Shown here: positions 27,004 through 41,300 of the stretch, piece by piece | Layout: the number at the start of each line of letters is the position of its first letter | Position numbering within the stretch: position 1 is the stretch's first letter | NCBI GenBank assembly: GCA_002633025.1 | Contig: NMRB01000396.1 | Coordinates: forward strand, 235,942 to 299,941 | Reading direction: 5' to 3' | Source of the DNA: Notospermus geniculatus | Taxonomy: Eukaryota; Nemertea; Pilidiophora; Heteronemertea; Lineidae | DNA length: 64,000 bases | Translations under genes and position numbers: made by a program | The notes under the pieces: model-generated | Told to the model about the DNA's origin: nothing | Databases searched by the model: none | The model's input: the letters and a program-made list of their open reading frames with translations, nothing else

Positions 27004-28367
27004 ATGCGATAAAATGATGTACATATTCAGGTGGTTGTAAATACAGTGAGTAATAAAATTTACGAACACGACGTCGCCGTTTTCGTTAATTAACTGAGTT
27101 CACATCATGCCCCATTCGACACAAGAGTACGCGGAGGAGGCCAGAGACGTCCTTTCAGATAGATCTAGAAAATGTAATTAATACGCCCAGCTGGAATCCA
27201 GCTCGATCGATGAAAAGAAGGAAAGTCTATAAGCCGAGTACATTTGCTTGATTCCCTGCTAGAGTAGTTTAGCTATCCAACAGTCGAGCTCGACTAGAAA
27301 GTGCCTGAGGAAGACCCCCGGTTGGGGTCAAAAATTTGCGAAATTTGGGGACGACGTTTCCTTTTATATCTAGAGGAGTTTAGCACTACATTTCGGAAGA
27401 GGAAGACTCTACGGTAAAACTATGGACTGGAGGTATTTTAAAGTAAAACTACCGGTAGATCATGATCGGCTGAGCGCAGAGGCCAGAGACAGCCGAGAAT
27501 TCCCGGTCAAGGTGGAAAGGTTTCGCCTGATTCTATAACCAGTACCTACATGCATGCCTGTGTATCAACTCGTGTAGCGGAACGCTACCAGGGCAAGTGT
27601 CTGGCATATATTGTCTGGTCATAGGGCCCTATTTGTTAATTTTTTGGGTTTATTTTGTGACTGTTGCGCAGTAAATGATGTCGATTCTTGATTTTACACG
27701 CTCTTAATTGCTTGTAAGTTGTATTAAAGTTCAATGTTGCCGGCAGAAGTGTCTTAAAGACCCAAGGAATCAGTCGTCAAAATCTCCTACGCGTTTGTCA
27801 TGATTGTTTGTCCTGCAGCATGTGCAGTGCATGCACACGGTGTCGTGGACGTGGTGCACATAGACTGCACATGATATTATGCACGCAGCACAGCAGCAAT
27901 GGCATAGCTATGCACATGCATGCATGGAGACGTTTGTCATGATCATGATGATGTGTACACAGAACCCATCATGTTCATGGACGGTACACACATGATGGAG
28001 GCCTAGTAGGCCTATAGGCCTACTCACGACTGTTAGAACACAATAGGTCTTTTCACTGCTTGCTCTCCAGTCGCCTGTCCAATTCTCCGCGATTTGATTG
28101 GCTACTTGGACCCGTATGACGACATCCTAATTTGCATATGATTGGATCTTTAGTCAAATATTTACTGATTACGGGAATGAGTTAATAGAAGTAATTAAGC
28201 TGTCCGCTTTGTTTCTGGTCAGCTGTAGTGAAAGTGGAGTCCTAAATCTATGTAACAGACAAGAGCAATTAGTGAGTTCTGAAACGTGTGACGAATGGTT
28301 GACAAGTTTGTTCAGACAATGCCAATTTCGGCCTTGCTGAGGGTAGTTTCCCCGATCTTCCAACAGT
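27004..28367. other. Intergenic sequence up to the assembly gap
   Basis: No exon is recognised. A cluster of CATGCA/TGCATG and CATGATCATG words lies around 27820-28000. Promoter or first-exon sequence of the downstream matrin-finger gene may be here or in the gap. Confidence 0.3.
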
Positions 28368-29064
28368 NNNNNNNNNNNNNNNNNNNNNNNNNNNNNNNNN
28401 NNNNNNNNNNNNNNNNNNNNNNNNNNNNNNNNNNNNNNNNNNNNNNNNNNNNNNNNNNNNNNNNNNNNNNNNNNNNNNNNNNNNNNNNNNNNNNNNNNNN
28501 NNNNNNNNNNNNNNNNNNNNNNNNNNNNNNNNNNNNNNNNNNNNNNNNNNNNNNNNNNNNNNNNNNNNNNNNNNNNNNNNNNNNNNNNNNNNNNNNNNNN
28601 NNNNNNNNNNNNNNNNNNNNNNNNNNNNNNNNNNNNNNNNNNNNNNNNNNNNNNNNNNNNNNNNNNNNNNNNNNNNNNNNNNNNNNNNNNNNNNNNNNNN
28701 NNNNNNNNNNNNNNNNNNNNNNNNNNNNNNNNNNNNNNNNNNNNNNNNNNNNNNNNNNNNNNNNNNNNNNNNNNNNNNNNNNNNNNNNNNNNNNNNNNNN
28801 NNNNNNNNNNNNNNNNNNNNNNNNNNNNNNNNNNNNNNNNNNNNNNNNNNNNNNNNNNNNNNNNNNNNNNNNNNNNNNNNNNNNNNNNNNNNNNNNNNNN
28901 NNNNNNNNNNNNNNNNNNNNNNNNNNNNNNNNNNNNNNNNNNNNNNNNNNNNNNNNNNNNNNNNNNNNNNNNNNNNNNNNNNNNNNNNNNNNNNNNNNNN
29001 NNNNNNNNNNNNNNNNNNNNNNNNNNNNNNNNNNNNNNNNNNNNNNNNNNNNNNNNNNNNNNNN
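28368..29064. other. Assembly gap (697 N)
   Basis: Run of undetermined bases. The gap is directly upstream of the first resolved exon of the matrin-finger gene and may hide its promoter or 5' exon. Open frames reported across it have no meaning. Confidence 1.
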
Positions 29065-29319
29065 TAGCCTAACCAGCAAAACTAGTAATTGACATGCCGA
29101 AATCACTGGGACTTTATTTAGGCAGGCATGCATGGTAATTTAGCAGCAACTGAACTGGGGCCTAAATCACCGGGCCGAAATCACCGTGGGCCGAAATCAC
29201 CAGTTACCGTATATCATAACCGGGTTCTTACTGTGTATGGTGCTTCAAATTCTGTTTTGTAGGGCCTGTTATCATCCGTTGCTGTTGTTAGGGACTTATT
29301 GGTTGGTGTCACTGTCAGG

Positions 29320-32300
29320 ATGTCTGGGTATAATCGATTCATCACAGGGATAGATGGAGGAGGCATGGGGCCAGGAGGAAATATGGGTGGTCCTGGAGGT
29401 GGTAACTGGAACAGTGGACCTGGAGGAATGGGCCCCGGTGGCATGGCCATGGGCCCTGGCGGAATGATGGGTGGTAACTATGGTGGTATGGGAGGGCCAG
29501 GATGGGGTATGGGATATGGAATGGGCAACATGGGCGGTATGAATATGATGGGTGCTGGATCGAACCAAGGGTATGGTGGTTGGAACAATGGATCCAGTGG
29601 ATCATTCAGTGGCCCTGGTAATAGTGGAAACTATGGACCAAATCAAGGGATGTCCAATATAGGAAACCAAGACGTAAATAGTGGAAACTACGGACACAGC
29701 GGTGGAAATTATGGTAACCTTGGCGGCAATTTTGGGAACCAGGGTGGTAACTATGGTAACCAGGGTGACAGCTTTGCTAATCAAGGTGGCAATAACAGTA
29801 ACACTGGTGGCAACTGGAACAAGAATAAAGGTAATCAGAATCAGAAAGGTGGAAATTATGGAAATTTCTCCAGAGGTATTGATAGCGCCCCGAGAGTAGA
29901 TGAAGTGTCCACAACAAACAACAGTGCCATGTCCTTGAGCCTTAACCTAAGCAAGCAGGAGCCTAGCTACTGGGGTACATCTGGAGGAAACAATAACTGG
30001 CAGGCAGGGAAGAAGGCGAGTTTGACTTGGTCTGAAGGCCCCGCACAGGGGAGTAAAGAAAAGTCGGGGGGACAGAATTGGCAAGGTGGCAACAAGTGGC
30101 AAAGCAAGGATAGCAACAACTCTGGGAACAAGTCTTGGCAACAGCAGAGACAGGGCCAGGAGAATGTCGGCGGGTCTGGTGGTAACTGGATGGGAAGTGG
30201 TGGGAACTTTGGAAGCTCTGCTGGGAATTGGAGCAAAACAAGCATGGCTGGTGGCAATGGGATGGGCCAGAGTGCGAATAATGCTGCCGGTAATGACAAG
30301 AAGGACATGGCGAGTGGTTATTGGAGCAACACGAGTGACGAAAAGGGAGAGGCCTTGATGGAAATCAGCGACGATGAGGATAAGGTGTGTACTTCAAGTC
30401 GTTATTTATACTCATTGTTGTCAATCTCAGACGCAGCATACTACATTCATGATGTGAAGTTTTTGCCCCCCCCCCCCAAAATAATTGTGATAGGCTCTGA
30501 TTGGCAGGTTGCTGAAAGATCTAAAGAGCATACATGTAGGATATACCTGCAGCTATTTCACTACTAACTTTGTTTCTTTTAAATGATTTTATTCTTGCAG
30601 AGTGCCCAGCCAAGTGAGCCATCAGGCCAAGAGTCTACACAGGTGAGTTGAATTAAAATCATCATTTTTGTGATTTTGCATTTTTGTGTTTGATATTGTG
30701 AGCTGTAAATCGTATGTACTTATTTTTCTCAATATCTGCTTATTTGTTTGGTCTTCACTGTTGTTCTCTGCTTCGAAAAATGGGGACTGATTGACAAAAT
30801 GGACCTGTTGGTACATGTACGTGCATGTCCAGCCAACTTCGTCTCCATCTTAGGCCGGGTTTACATAGAAATTACAGCCTACGGACACGCGCGCGAACAA
30901 AGGTTTCATGTTCATGAACCCTTTGTTAAGCCATTGTTCACCTGCCTGTCCGTATACCGTATACCTCAATGTAAACCTGGCCTTGCCACCGCTCAGCCAG
31001 ACAAGGTAAGGTTTGCGGAACAATTTTTTGAGCCTTGAACATGCAGCTGTGGCTTGTCATTGCAGGCAAAAAATGCAGTTGATAAAGTTTCTGATACGAA
31101 AAAGCAGGGCACGTCTGCTCGTAGTACTCTGAAACCGGTAAGTCAGGCAGGTTCTGGTCAAAGTATGCTCACAGCTGTGTCTTACTCTTAGGGCCTTGAT
31201 CGCCCAACTGGACATTGCCAGGAAAAGGCTTTCAAATTTCCTAACACCTGTACTAGTAGACAAATCCTGATTTAGAATTTCTATGTACCACCGGTACATC
31301 TGGATTTCTAACACATTCAACCTTGTCTTCAAAAGTCCCCCAGGCCCAATGTGTTGGAATCAACATCATGTGATGCAGAAACTTTGTGACAATGCCGTGA
31401 TGTCGAACTCAAATGGAGTGCAAGGCCACAGCGGCTCGTTTCCAAAAAGAGGCTGGTTGTGAAAAAAGACTAGATGCAGAGATTGAGTACAAATTCGTCC
31501 ATTTTGGATTTGTCTATTGCTCCACATCATTTTATTACAGGGTGTGCCAATTATACAAACAATTGTTTCCCTTTTGCTCAGATTCAGAAGATGTTTCATT
31601 GGACCACCCTGTACAAGCATTGCATGGACGTTCTCTTAACTTAGACGAAGGCTGACTGAAATTAATGCTGCCCTCTTCCCTCTACTAATGCTTTTACTGC
31701 AGGATCATGTATCAATCATAAATGTACATGTACTTTATCCAAGGTGGCTGCTGTAGAAATAGATTCTATGGCCCCTGGTCTTTGGTTCCTGTACTAACAT
31801 TCTAGAGGTGGAGGTTTGCAGTTGTGTGGTATCTTTTAACTTATCAGGCTTTGCTTTAAACTCTACGTCATAACCTATTCAGTGTTAAATATACATGTAT
31901 TTGTGACCCGATCTTGGGAAACCAGCACGGGCAAGAGCCATGTCACTGGAGTAGAGACCTCTGCCTGGTTTTCCCAGAGTCGGTCACATTTGAAATTTTT
32001 GCAGAAAAAATTTCATTTGGTATACATCTATGTGTGATCATGTCACCAGTAAAGGTTCCATTCATAACAGTTGCTGCTGTAATTGAATGCTTGATCATTT
32101 CCACCTGTTAAATCATTGGGTGTTTATGCCGCACTGCTGAAAAATACTTTTCTGGGTCATCCTATTCATGACAAAAAAATGTTTTCATTTGCAATTTCAT
32201 GAACAGATGTCGTTAATTTCAAACACATAAAATACTAGAGTTACCAGACAGTGAATCAAGATATAGAACTGGATATATAGAACTGAGTGATCGAGTTGGT

Positions 32301-35300
32301 GCATTTATGAACGGATATATCTACTTTGTATTAGTTTTTCTCACATGAAAAGAATGTCTATTCTAGATGTACTTTTTTCAGGAAAAGGGCAAAGAGCAAG
32401 ATGTGTATAACTGTCAGGTGAGAACACCAGCAGTAGTCGCTATATTTGTAGAACTTTGAGGTAACAAGCTGCAATTTGAAGTGACATGAGAGTGCTTCAG
32501 TGTCATCTAAATAATATATTTTAATACCTAGTATCTGTATAAGCTAACCTTCTGCATTTGTTAATGTGTTAATCCTTATCGAACTCCAGCCACAGCTGTG
32601 GCCACTGTCTGCAAATGAAAATATTTTACAGTAATCAGTACATTTATGTTCTCATGAGTAATGTTATTTCTCCATAGATATGTAACGTGACTGTCAAAGG
32701 TTTGATGCCATATTTGATCCACGTTCAAGGACAGCGCCATCTGAAGGCAGAAGCTGAGAAACGTAAAAAGGAACAGGTATGTTTTACTCAGCCATGTTGT
32801 TTGATGGGACATTGATTTGTTGCAGTCTGTTTTCAATGAAAGGATTCAGTTGAATTTACATAATAACAAGTCTTTAGCCTTTTGCCCATTGGTAACTTGA
32901 GTATTTGTTGATTTGAAGTATTCTCACCCATTTTCTGATGAGCCCCTTGAAGGGCGAAGTGTTCCCCTTTCCCACCATGTACCGGTACAATGCACTAGAG
33001 GCTGTTGGTGGCCCCTGGCAACGAATGCATCCTCCCACAGCAGGTACCTTACTCCACTTCATGCAATCATGTAAGAGTATTAAGCAAGATGAGCAAGATC
33101 AAAGCCCTGCTGTGGGAGGATGGCTGAATGTCGGGAATTTCAGTTTAATGGTCATATCACTCAACAAGTAGACACATCAACTTTATCCAGCGTTCTCTTC
33201 TACCACTTTCTATAGGAGAAGAATAAAGCAGCACAGAAAAAGACAACATCAACTGCTGCCAAGAAAGAGAGTCAAGGTATGGTATAATACAGGAGTGACT
33301 GGTGATATGGGGAGACAAAAAGATAGGCCTTTCGGGTGGAGAGATTTTAAAATTTGATGAAATTTGAAAACACTAGACAATACACGTTCAGTGGTCATGG
33401 TGGTGGAACTGCTAAATTCATGCGAGATGCACGAATCACGTCATTGGGAGCGCTTGGGGGACGTAATGCCGTCTCATACCCGTTCGAGTGACGTAATGAC
33501 GTCATTCTGTCGCACATGACATTGCCGACGTCACGGATGACGCGACGGCAATCCCGATGACGACATGACTTCAAAAGGCCCAAACAGCATTGTTATTTTC
33601 GTTAATATCCTGATATTTCGAAAACTATAAGTCATATCAAAATTCGGGCTTCGTAAGGACACTTCCCAGGTCTGTCTGCATGTGCATACCAAGCTTGGGG
33701 CCGATCCGTTCGTCAGTCTTGGAGAAAAGCGCGAACAAACAAACAAACACCCTCATCTCAAATTTTAGTATGATTTGATGGTATCTGATATATACCCAGT
33801 ACAAGTTTGTGCGATCACTTGATCTCCGAGTCCGACTGATTGTGAATTCATGTCAGGAATATGCTGCCCGTGTATGCTTGGAATAAGTAGGCATACACGT
33901 ATGTATTGATCTGCTTCTTTCTCAAGTCATTTTCTGAGTCAACTCGTACTCTCATTCTGACATTCTGGCATTAACATCCAGGGACTATGATGCTAGTTTG
34001 AAATTCACCATGACCTTGGACTCTCCTTATGTTCATGCATTATAACCTCATCAGGGCATTTTTTATTCAGATGAAAATTTATAAGGCTCCTTAATGGGTT
34101 TTGATTACTAAACTGATTGATGGGGTCACACGACATGTCATACTTAATTCTAATGCAACCAGGTGACATTTAAATGAGTGATATAGGCTACCTTAATATT
34201 GAATAGAGTAATATAGGCATGATACAGTCAAACGTCCTTAACCACACACCAAAATTAGGCCCAAATCAGTCTTTTCTATTCTTTATGATGGCTGTATCTG
34301 GTAATCTGAAATAAGGACAGCATCTGTCAGCCCCAAACGTGCCTTTGGCTTGAAGGGGGGGGGGGGTTCAACTGTAGTGGTTATCATGAGAGGAAAATCT
34401 TGCTTCTCATTTAGCATGTTTAGAAGTTTGTGTGAATGCTTTGCAAGGGTGGGCCAGCCTTGTTGCTTTTGATGATACCACTGCAGTCAGATGAGAAGAA
34501 TTGCTGCTCATGATGGACAACGCTACAGTACAGACGGCCAGACTTGCTGGTTTTGATGATACACTACAGTACAGAAGGCCAGACTTGCTGCCTTTGACGA
34601 TACCGTCCATTACAGTACAGAAGGCCAGACTTGCTGCTTTTGATGATACCATTACAGTACAGAAGGCCAGATTTGCAGCTTTTGATGATACCATTACAGT
34701 ACAGAAGGCCAGACTTGCTTCTTTTGATGATACCGTCCATTACAGTAGAGAAGGTCAGATTTGCTGCTTTTGATGACCCCATTACAGTCAGAGGACAAGA
34801 ATGGCTGCTTTTGATGACACCATTACTGTAGAGAAGGCCAAACTTGCTACTTCTGATGACATACCATTACAGACAGAAGGCCAGATTTTGCTGCTTTCGA
34901 CGATACCAATACAGTACAAAAGTCCAGACTTGCTGCCTTTGATGATACCATTACAGTACAAAAGTCCAGACTTGCTGCCTTTGATGACATCATTTCAGTA
35001 GAGAAGTCCAGACTAACTTGCTGCTTTTGATGATACCATTACAGTACAGAAGGCCAGACTCATTCACTGTTTTTGATGATACTATTCCGATACAGAAGGC
35101 CAGATTGCCGCCTTTGATGACACCATTCCAGTACAGAAGTCCAGACTTGCTGCTTTTGATGATACCATTACAGTACACAGAAGGCCAGACTTGGTGTTCA
35201 TGGTGATTACAAAAGGTCAACTTGATACTTTTGATGATACCAGAACAGTGTGGCGGGCAAGAAGACTTGCTTCGTTTGGTGATACCAGGAACAGTACAAA

Positions 35301-38300
35301 GGACCAGACTAGCAGTCAGCTGATGATAATACTGGAGGCCAGAGCTGTTATGATCGATGACAATGCTGAAACAATATAATAGACTTGATGCGTTTGATGA
35401 TACCAGAGACACACTGCATTTGATGATGTTGCAACGTTACATAAGGACTAAGTCCTTGTTATTTTGACTAGACCATGACAGACCAAACCTACCCCGTGCT
35501 ACTTTGGAAGATATGGCTGCTGAAAATTTAGTCCATCTTGCTGCTTTTATAAAAGGCAGCCGACATCTGGTAAGTAAGACATCTACTGACAATAGCAGTC
35601 CTTCAAGTGACCAATGGGGGCTTAGCCCAGACATGTTTGTTTCTCTTGGTTGGACTGGAAGACCTGTGGTACTTGATAGACCACTTTTATTGGTGCCACA
35701 ACTCATTTGTTGAGGATAAGACCCTATGGGTGCTAAGAGGCAGCACCAGTCAGGCTGAAAAAGTTGCTTTCAGTAATGCATCAATGAACTGGTCATGGTT
35801 CTGTGACAATCCCACTAAGGTGCAGGTGTCGAGCTTAAGTCAACTATCCAAGTGCTCAACAACATGGTCAGGCTAAAGCCAAGATGCAGTTCTTACAGAA
35901 GACCTCAGCTTTCCTCGATACTGCAGCTGTCCACAAGGCAAGAAGTTCAACAATGGAAAATTTCATTGACACAGCAGTAGAGAAGGCAGGATTTGTTGCT
36001 TTGAGGGCACCTCAACAGTCAAGACTCAGAAGTCCAACAGAGTGACGTGACCCAGCCCCTTTTCCAGATGATGCATAGGAGAATAGAAGGCTAGCCTGTT
36101 AGGCCAGAAGTTGTGAGGTCCAATCAGGCTGATTTTGGAAACAGATCTATTCCATCACCAGTATGTACCAGAGCAGTGAAAAGGTGAACAATACTGCTGT
36201 ACCTCATCGTCAGCTGCCCAGAAGCAGTCCATGATGCCTTCTCTAGTTCTGTTGCTAGTACCTCTGGTCTTAGTGACCGAGATATCTAGGCAGTACCATG
36301 ACCATCTTATTGTTATGAGATGTAAATAGCTGTGCTGACTGAAGTTCTAAGAAATCATCTTATAAAATTTGAGGATGTCACCCTATGACACTCCAGTCCC
36401 GATGTTCTCTCCGAGAATGATATCTTAATCAAGTCATCACACGAATGCTGATGATGCCACGACTGTTGGAGCCATCTGAGTGTCACAGTCCCAAGGTCCA
36501 TTCCGGGTGATGACCATCAAGTCCTCGCTTGTCCACGGATGTTGCAAGCATCAGAACCATTTCGGTGTCCAGGAATGTGATTCCACTGCCGCTACAGTTC
36601 CCTACGTGCGCCTGGTTGGTGTGGCTGTCAAGTCGTCAGCTTTTATTTACTGCAATGTCGTTAACTCCATGCCTGCCACAGAAGTTTCCATGCTGAAGAA
36701 CACCATTCCAGATGAAAACAGTATCAAGTCAAATCCAGCCTTTAATGATGTCAAAACCAGTAGATTATAATGGTACACGTACAGCAAGCTTGAAGGCTAC
36801 ATTAGATGTCAGAAGTCCCAAAGATGCGTCTAAAAGTACCGGTGCAGTTGTTGATGATGACATTTGCATTCCCAATGTTAGTCCATTCCTGATGTCATCA
36901 CTGTCACTCCATTTGACACTGCTGGAAGTTCCAATAAGATGTCAACACACCTCCCAAGTCCCAGAATTCCGGATGACGTCACTTTCAAGTCAACAGCCGC
37001 CCTTTGATGTTACCAGCAAGGAAAATATGAAAATGATGTCAGAGCTCTCCCAGCAACGAAATATAAAATGATGTCAAAGCTGTCCCAATGGTAACATCAC
37101 TATGTTACAAGTCACAACCCGCTGTAGCTCAGAAGTGCTTCTGTCCGACGTGATGCTGTGATGCTGCAGTCAAAGAATCAAGAAATGCTATGATGTCCCG
37201 TGCTGTACCTCAAGATCAGGCCGCCACCATTGACAAGAATTCCAGCGACAGTTGTACCGGTACTCCTGATGATGATGATGCCCGGTCAAAGATGTGACCC
37301 CCATTAAGACCTGTCCACGTTCACTGCATCAGGCGTTGGAGGCTGAGCTCCCATCGGCAGAGATGTTTGCCAGAGAAGAAAGAAAATCCTTTATTTGTCT
37401 TTGCAAGTTTGCCCGAGATGGGCCTGAATCGTCATCCCAACTGTTTCAAGATCACCAACATGAGACGTCTTTGTAAATTGAGTGTAGCCCATGCTTCATG
37501 GCGCAAGGAACACCTCTCTCATCCGAGAGTGGACCGAGATGAGCTCATCGTTTTACCATACTTGTTGAATGGCTAAAAACGTTTCTTTTCTTGTATCTAC
37601 AAATAATTTCATGAAAGGGATGAGAGTTCCCTTCTCCATGGTATTAAAGTTTGACATACATGTATGCGGAGAAGTAAGTATGGTTGCTTTGAATTAACAA
37701 CATAAAAATCAGTATTTTCCATGTCATATTGATATAAACTATTAAACAGTTGTATTTTCTGCAAAATAGCTCGAGTAAATTGTTCATCTTTGAATGTTCT
37801 TCATCTTCTTTTCTGATTATCGCTCGTGCAGTGCAAGATTCCAGATCGTTGGGTATCACAGAAACACCCAAACCATCCATTCTACGGAATAAACGCCCGG
37901 CAGATTATCCGATAGATCCCCCTAGTGAGAACAAGAGTGGACGTTACGATGACAGACCAATGGGTTCAGCACATAGCACTGGGTAAGGCTGGTTCTTTTT
38001 TCATCGCTAGTTGAGCTTTCCTGTTGTCCGTGGCATACGGACGTGTTTCAACTTGTATAACCAGTTTGAGGTTGAGAAACTTGGCTGAGTTGCACTTGTT
38101 GCTTATTTCTTAGGAATTAACTACAATGTACATGTATTGTGTAATATTTTTGCAGCACCATTTTGCACATTTTTTTGGTAAGCTCAACTAGCCCTTGTAG
38201 GTTGTCGAAACTTGCGTCATCTGATTTCAGGTGTGTTCCATATGTACCAATATTTATCCATCAACATTGGACTGATGATTTTAACTATAGTGTGTGTTGC

Positions 38301-41300
38301 TCGTTTCATTGAGGTAGTTGGTAGAATGTGTACTATTGGAATTTTGCTCACTGCAAAAAAGTTTTTGAAATGTAATCTGTATAATTTGTAATGGGTACTC
38401 AGAAGAAGTTGTATATCATCTTCTGTTCTTGTTATATTCTACTTCTGGTGTAACTCAGCTGTGAATCTGTACTCAGAAGAAGTTGTATATCATCTTCTGT
38501 TCTTGTTATATTCTACTTGTGGTGTAACTCAGCTGTGAATCTGAGGTGAAATCAGATACTGGTGAGGTTGGTTTGAATTATCAGCAGTTGAGAGCAGTGG
38601 AAGACAATCCTCGATGAGACTGAGAGCAATGTCGTCGTGAGCCGTTAGATCAGTTCTGAGGCACCAATTACATGTATATGAACACGTGGATAATCGAGGG
38701 AAAATTCTTAATGAGAATAATGTCGTGGTGAGTGGTTGGATCTACCTGAATCGAAAGCAGCAATTTTACGAACACGTTGATAATTGATGGATATTCTTAA
38801 TGAGACGACGTTTGTGGTGAACTTTTGCATCAACTCAAATGTGCCAACTTTACGATCACAATTATAATTGGTGGGAATGAGAGCATGTTTGTGGTGAGCA
38901 TTGTCATCTACTTGAAGGCACCAACTCGAAGTGTATGATCATATGAATGACCGATTGAGAATTCTAGATGAGACTGATGTTGTGGTGAGCCGTTGGATAT
39001 ACTCCTTGAACTGAAGGCACCAGCTTGACAAACACGTTGGTATTTGGTGGAAATTCTTGATGAGAATGATGTGATGGTGAGCCGTTGGATTGAATCAAAG
39101 GCACTAACTAAACACAATCACGATTGATGGTAATTCTTGATGTAAGGGATGTCATGGTGAGCCTCTTGATCGATTTGAACATGACGAAGGGCCAAACTGT
39201 AAGAAAATGTGGATAACGGTTGGAGACTTGATGATGGCAATGTTGTGGTGAGCTGATGGATCTACTCGAAGTCAACAACCATACGAACATGTGGAGAGTT
39301 GATAGCCAGTTCTCAATGAGAGCAGTGTTGTGGCAAACTCAAAGGCTCCTACTTCACGAACTTTTTTGTCCTGATGGAAAATTCTTAATGGTGAGCCATT
39401 TGGTCTACTCACCAACAGGCAAAAACTTTACAAACACGGAGAATTCTAGGTGAGAGCAATGTGTTGTGGTGTGCTGTTGGATCAACTCGAAGTCACTATC
39501 TCTATGAACACATGAATAATTGCTGGAGAATTCTAAGTGAGAGCAACTTGTGTTGTGGTGTGCCATTGGATCGACTCTTAGATCACCAACTGTACGGACA
39601 CGTGAATAATTAATGGAGAATCCTAATGAGAGCAATGTTGTGGTGTGCCGCTGGATTGACTCTAAGTCACTAACTCTATGAACACGTGAATAAGTAATGG
39701 GAAATTCTAGGTGAGGTCAAATTCGTGGTGTGCTGCTGGATTGATGTGAAGGCACCAACTAACGTGTATGAACAACTGTACAAAATTCTTAAAAAGAGGA
39801 CAGTTTGGTGAGCCATTGAATCAACTTGAAGGCAATAAACTGTATAGACACGACTCAAAACTGTCTCACCAACTGTATGAACATGTGGAATCGTGGATAA
39901 TCGGTGGAAAATTCTAGATGAGGTCAATTTCCTGGTGTGTGCTGGATCGACTCGAAGGCACCAACTGTACAAACACATGGATAATCGATGGAGAATTCTT
40001 GATGAGAGTAATGTGGTGGGCCATTGTACTTAAAAGCACCAACTGTACATGAAACACATTGGTAATTCATGGAAAATTCTTTAAAAAGAGCACGTTTGTG
40101 GTGAGCCATTGGATCAACTCGACGGCGCTAAACTGTACGAACACAACTCAAATCCACCTCACCAACTGTACGAACACGTGGATAATCGGTGGAGGGCACC
40201 AACTGTACGAACATGTCAATAATCGATGGAGAATTACGACTAATTCATAGAAAATTCTTTAAAATGCACCAATTGTACAAACACGTTGATGTTTGATGGA
40301 AAATTCTTGAAGCGAGCATATTTTGGTGAGCCGCAGATTGACTGGAAGGTAGCAACTGTACGAACACGTGAATAAACGATGGAAATTCTTGGTGAGATAG
40401 CAATGTTGTGGTGAGCCGTTGGATCAACTCAAATGCACCAACTGTACGTACACGTTGATACATGTAATTGATAGAAATTCCTGATTAGCGGTGAGGTGTT
40501 GGAGCAACGCAACGTGCTAACTGTACAAACACATTGATAATTGACAGTAAATTCCTAATGAAGCACATTTCTGGTGAGCCGATGGATCGAATCGAAGGCA
40601 TGAGCTTTACGAACACGTGGAATTGATGGAAATTCTTGATGACAGCAATGTCGTGCTGAGCTGTTGGATCAACTTGAAGGCACAAACTTTACGAACACGT
40701 GGAACTCAGTGGACATGGTGGAGCATTCTCGGTGAGAGCAATGTCAGGGTGAGCTGTTGGATGTGTAGCATGAGTATTGACAGCATTTGTGGCATTGAAA
40801 GGGAAGTCAGAGCTGCTGAAAAAGTTCTGGTACGAAATATGTGTTCTACTGAACTACATGTAATGACATTTTTAGTATTGAACACTACATACCGGGAATC
40901 AAGCACTTGATTGGGCAGGTTGTGATCAAGTTAAAAACACTGAAAGAAATATACAAACTGTCTTAAGGTGTGGATTTCGCACGGACAGGCTGAGGAGGAG
41001 TGATACTGAAAATTGCTGATAATTCAAACCAACACTTCAACTAAACCTCAGATCCACACATTATGGGCCAAATTCACAAAGGGTGTTTAAGACTTAGATG
41101 TGTGTAACTTCGTCAAATGCATGGTGGAAGTGTGTGCATCTGACAAAGTTACACGCGTCTAAGTCTTAAAAACCCTTTATGAATTCGACCCTATGTGTAT
41201 ATTTTCACTGTAATATACCAAGTGTGATATTGAATGTGAGTCTGTGATTGGTCATATTTTGACCCAATATTGGCTGTTATGGAAAAATATTTTTGATCAG

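Noticed and set aside
28295-29133. Long open frames of 265-273 codons on both strands
   Set aside because: They run through the N gap; nearly every residue is undetermined.
29214-30308. Minus-strand Pro/Leu/His-rich frames
   Set aside because: They are the antisense shadow of the Gly/Asn-rich exon 29320-30384, which has a strong donor and continues into in-phase exons.
34440-40770. CRISPR-like direct repeats
   Set aside because: The units are long, degenerate and head to tail with no unique spacers, and the genome is eukaryotic; these are minisatellites.
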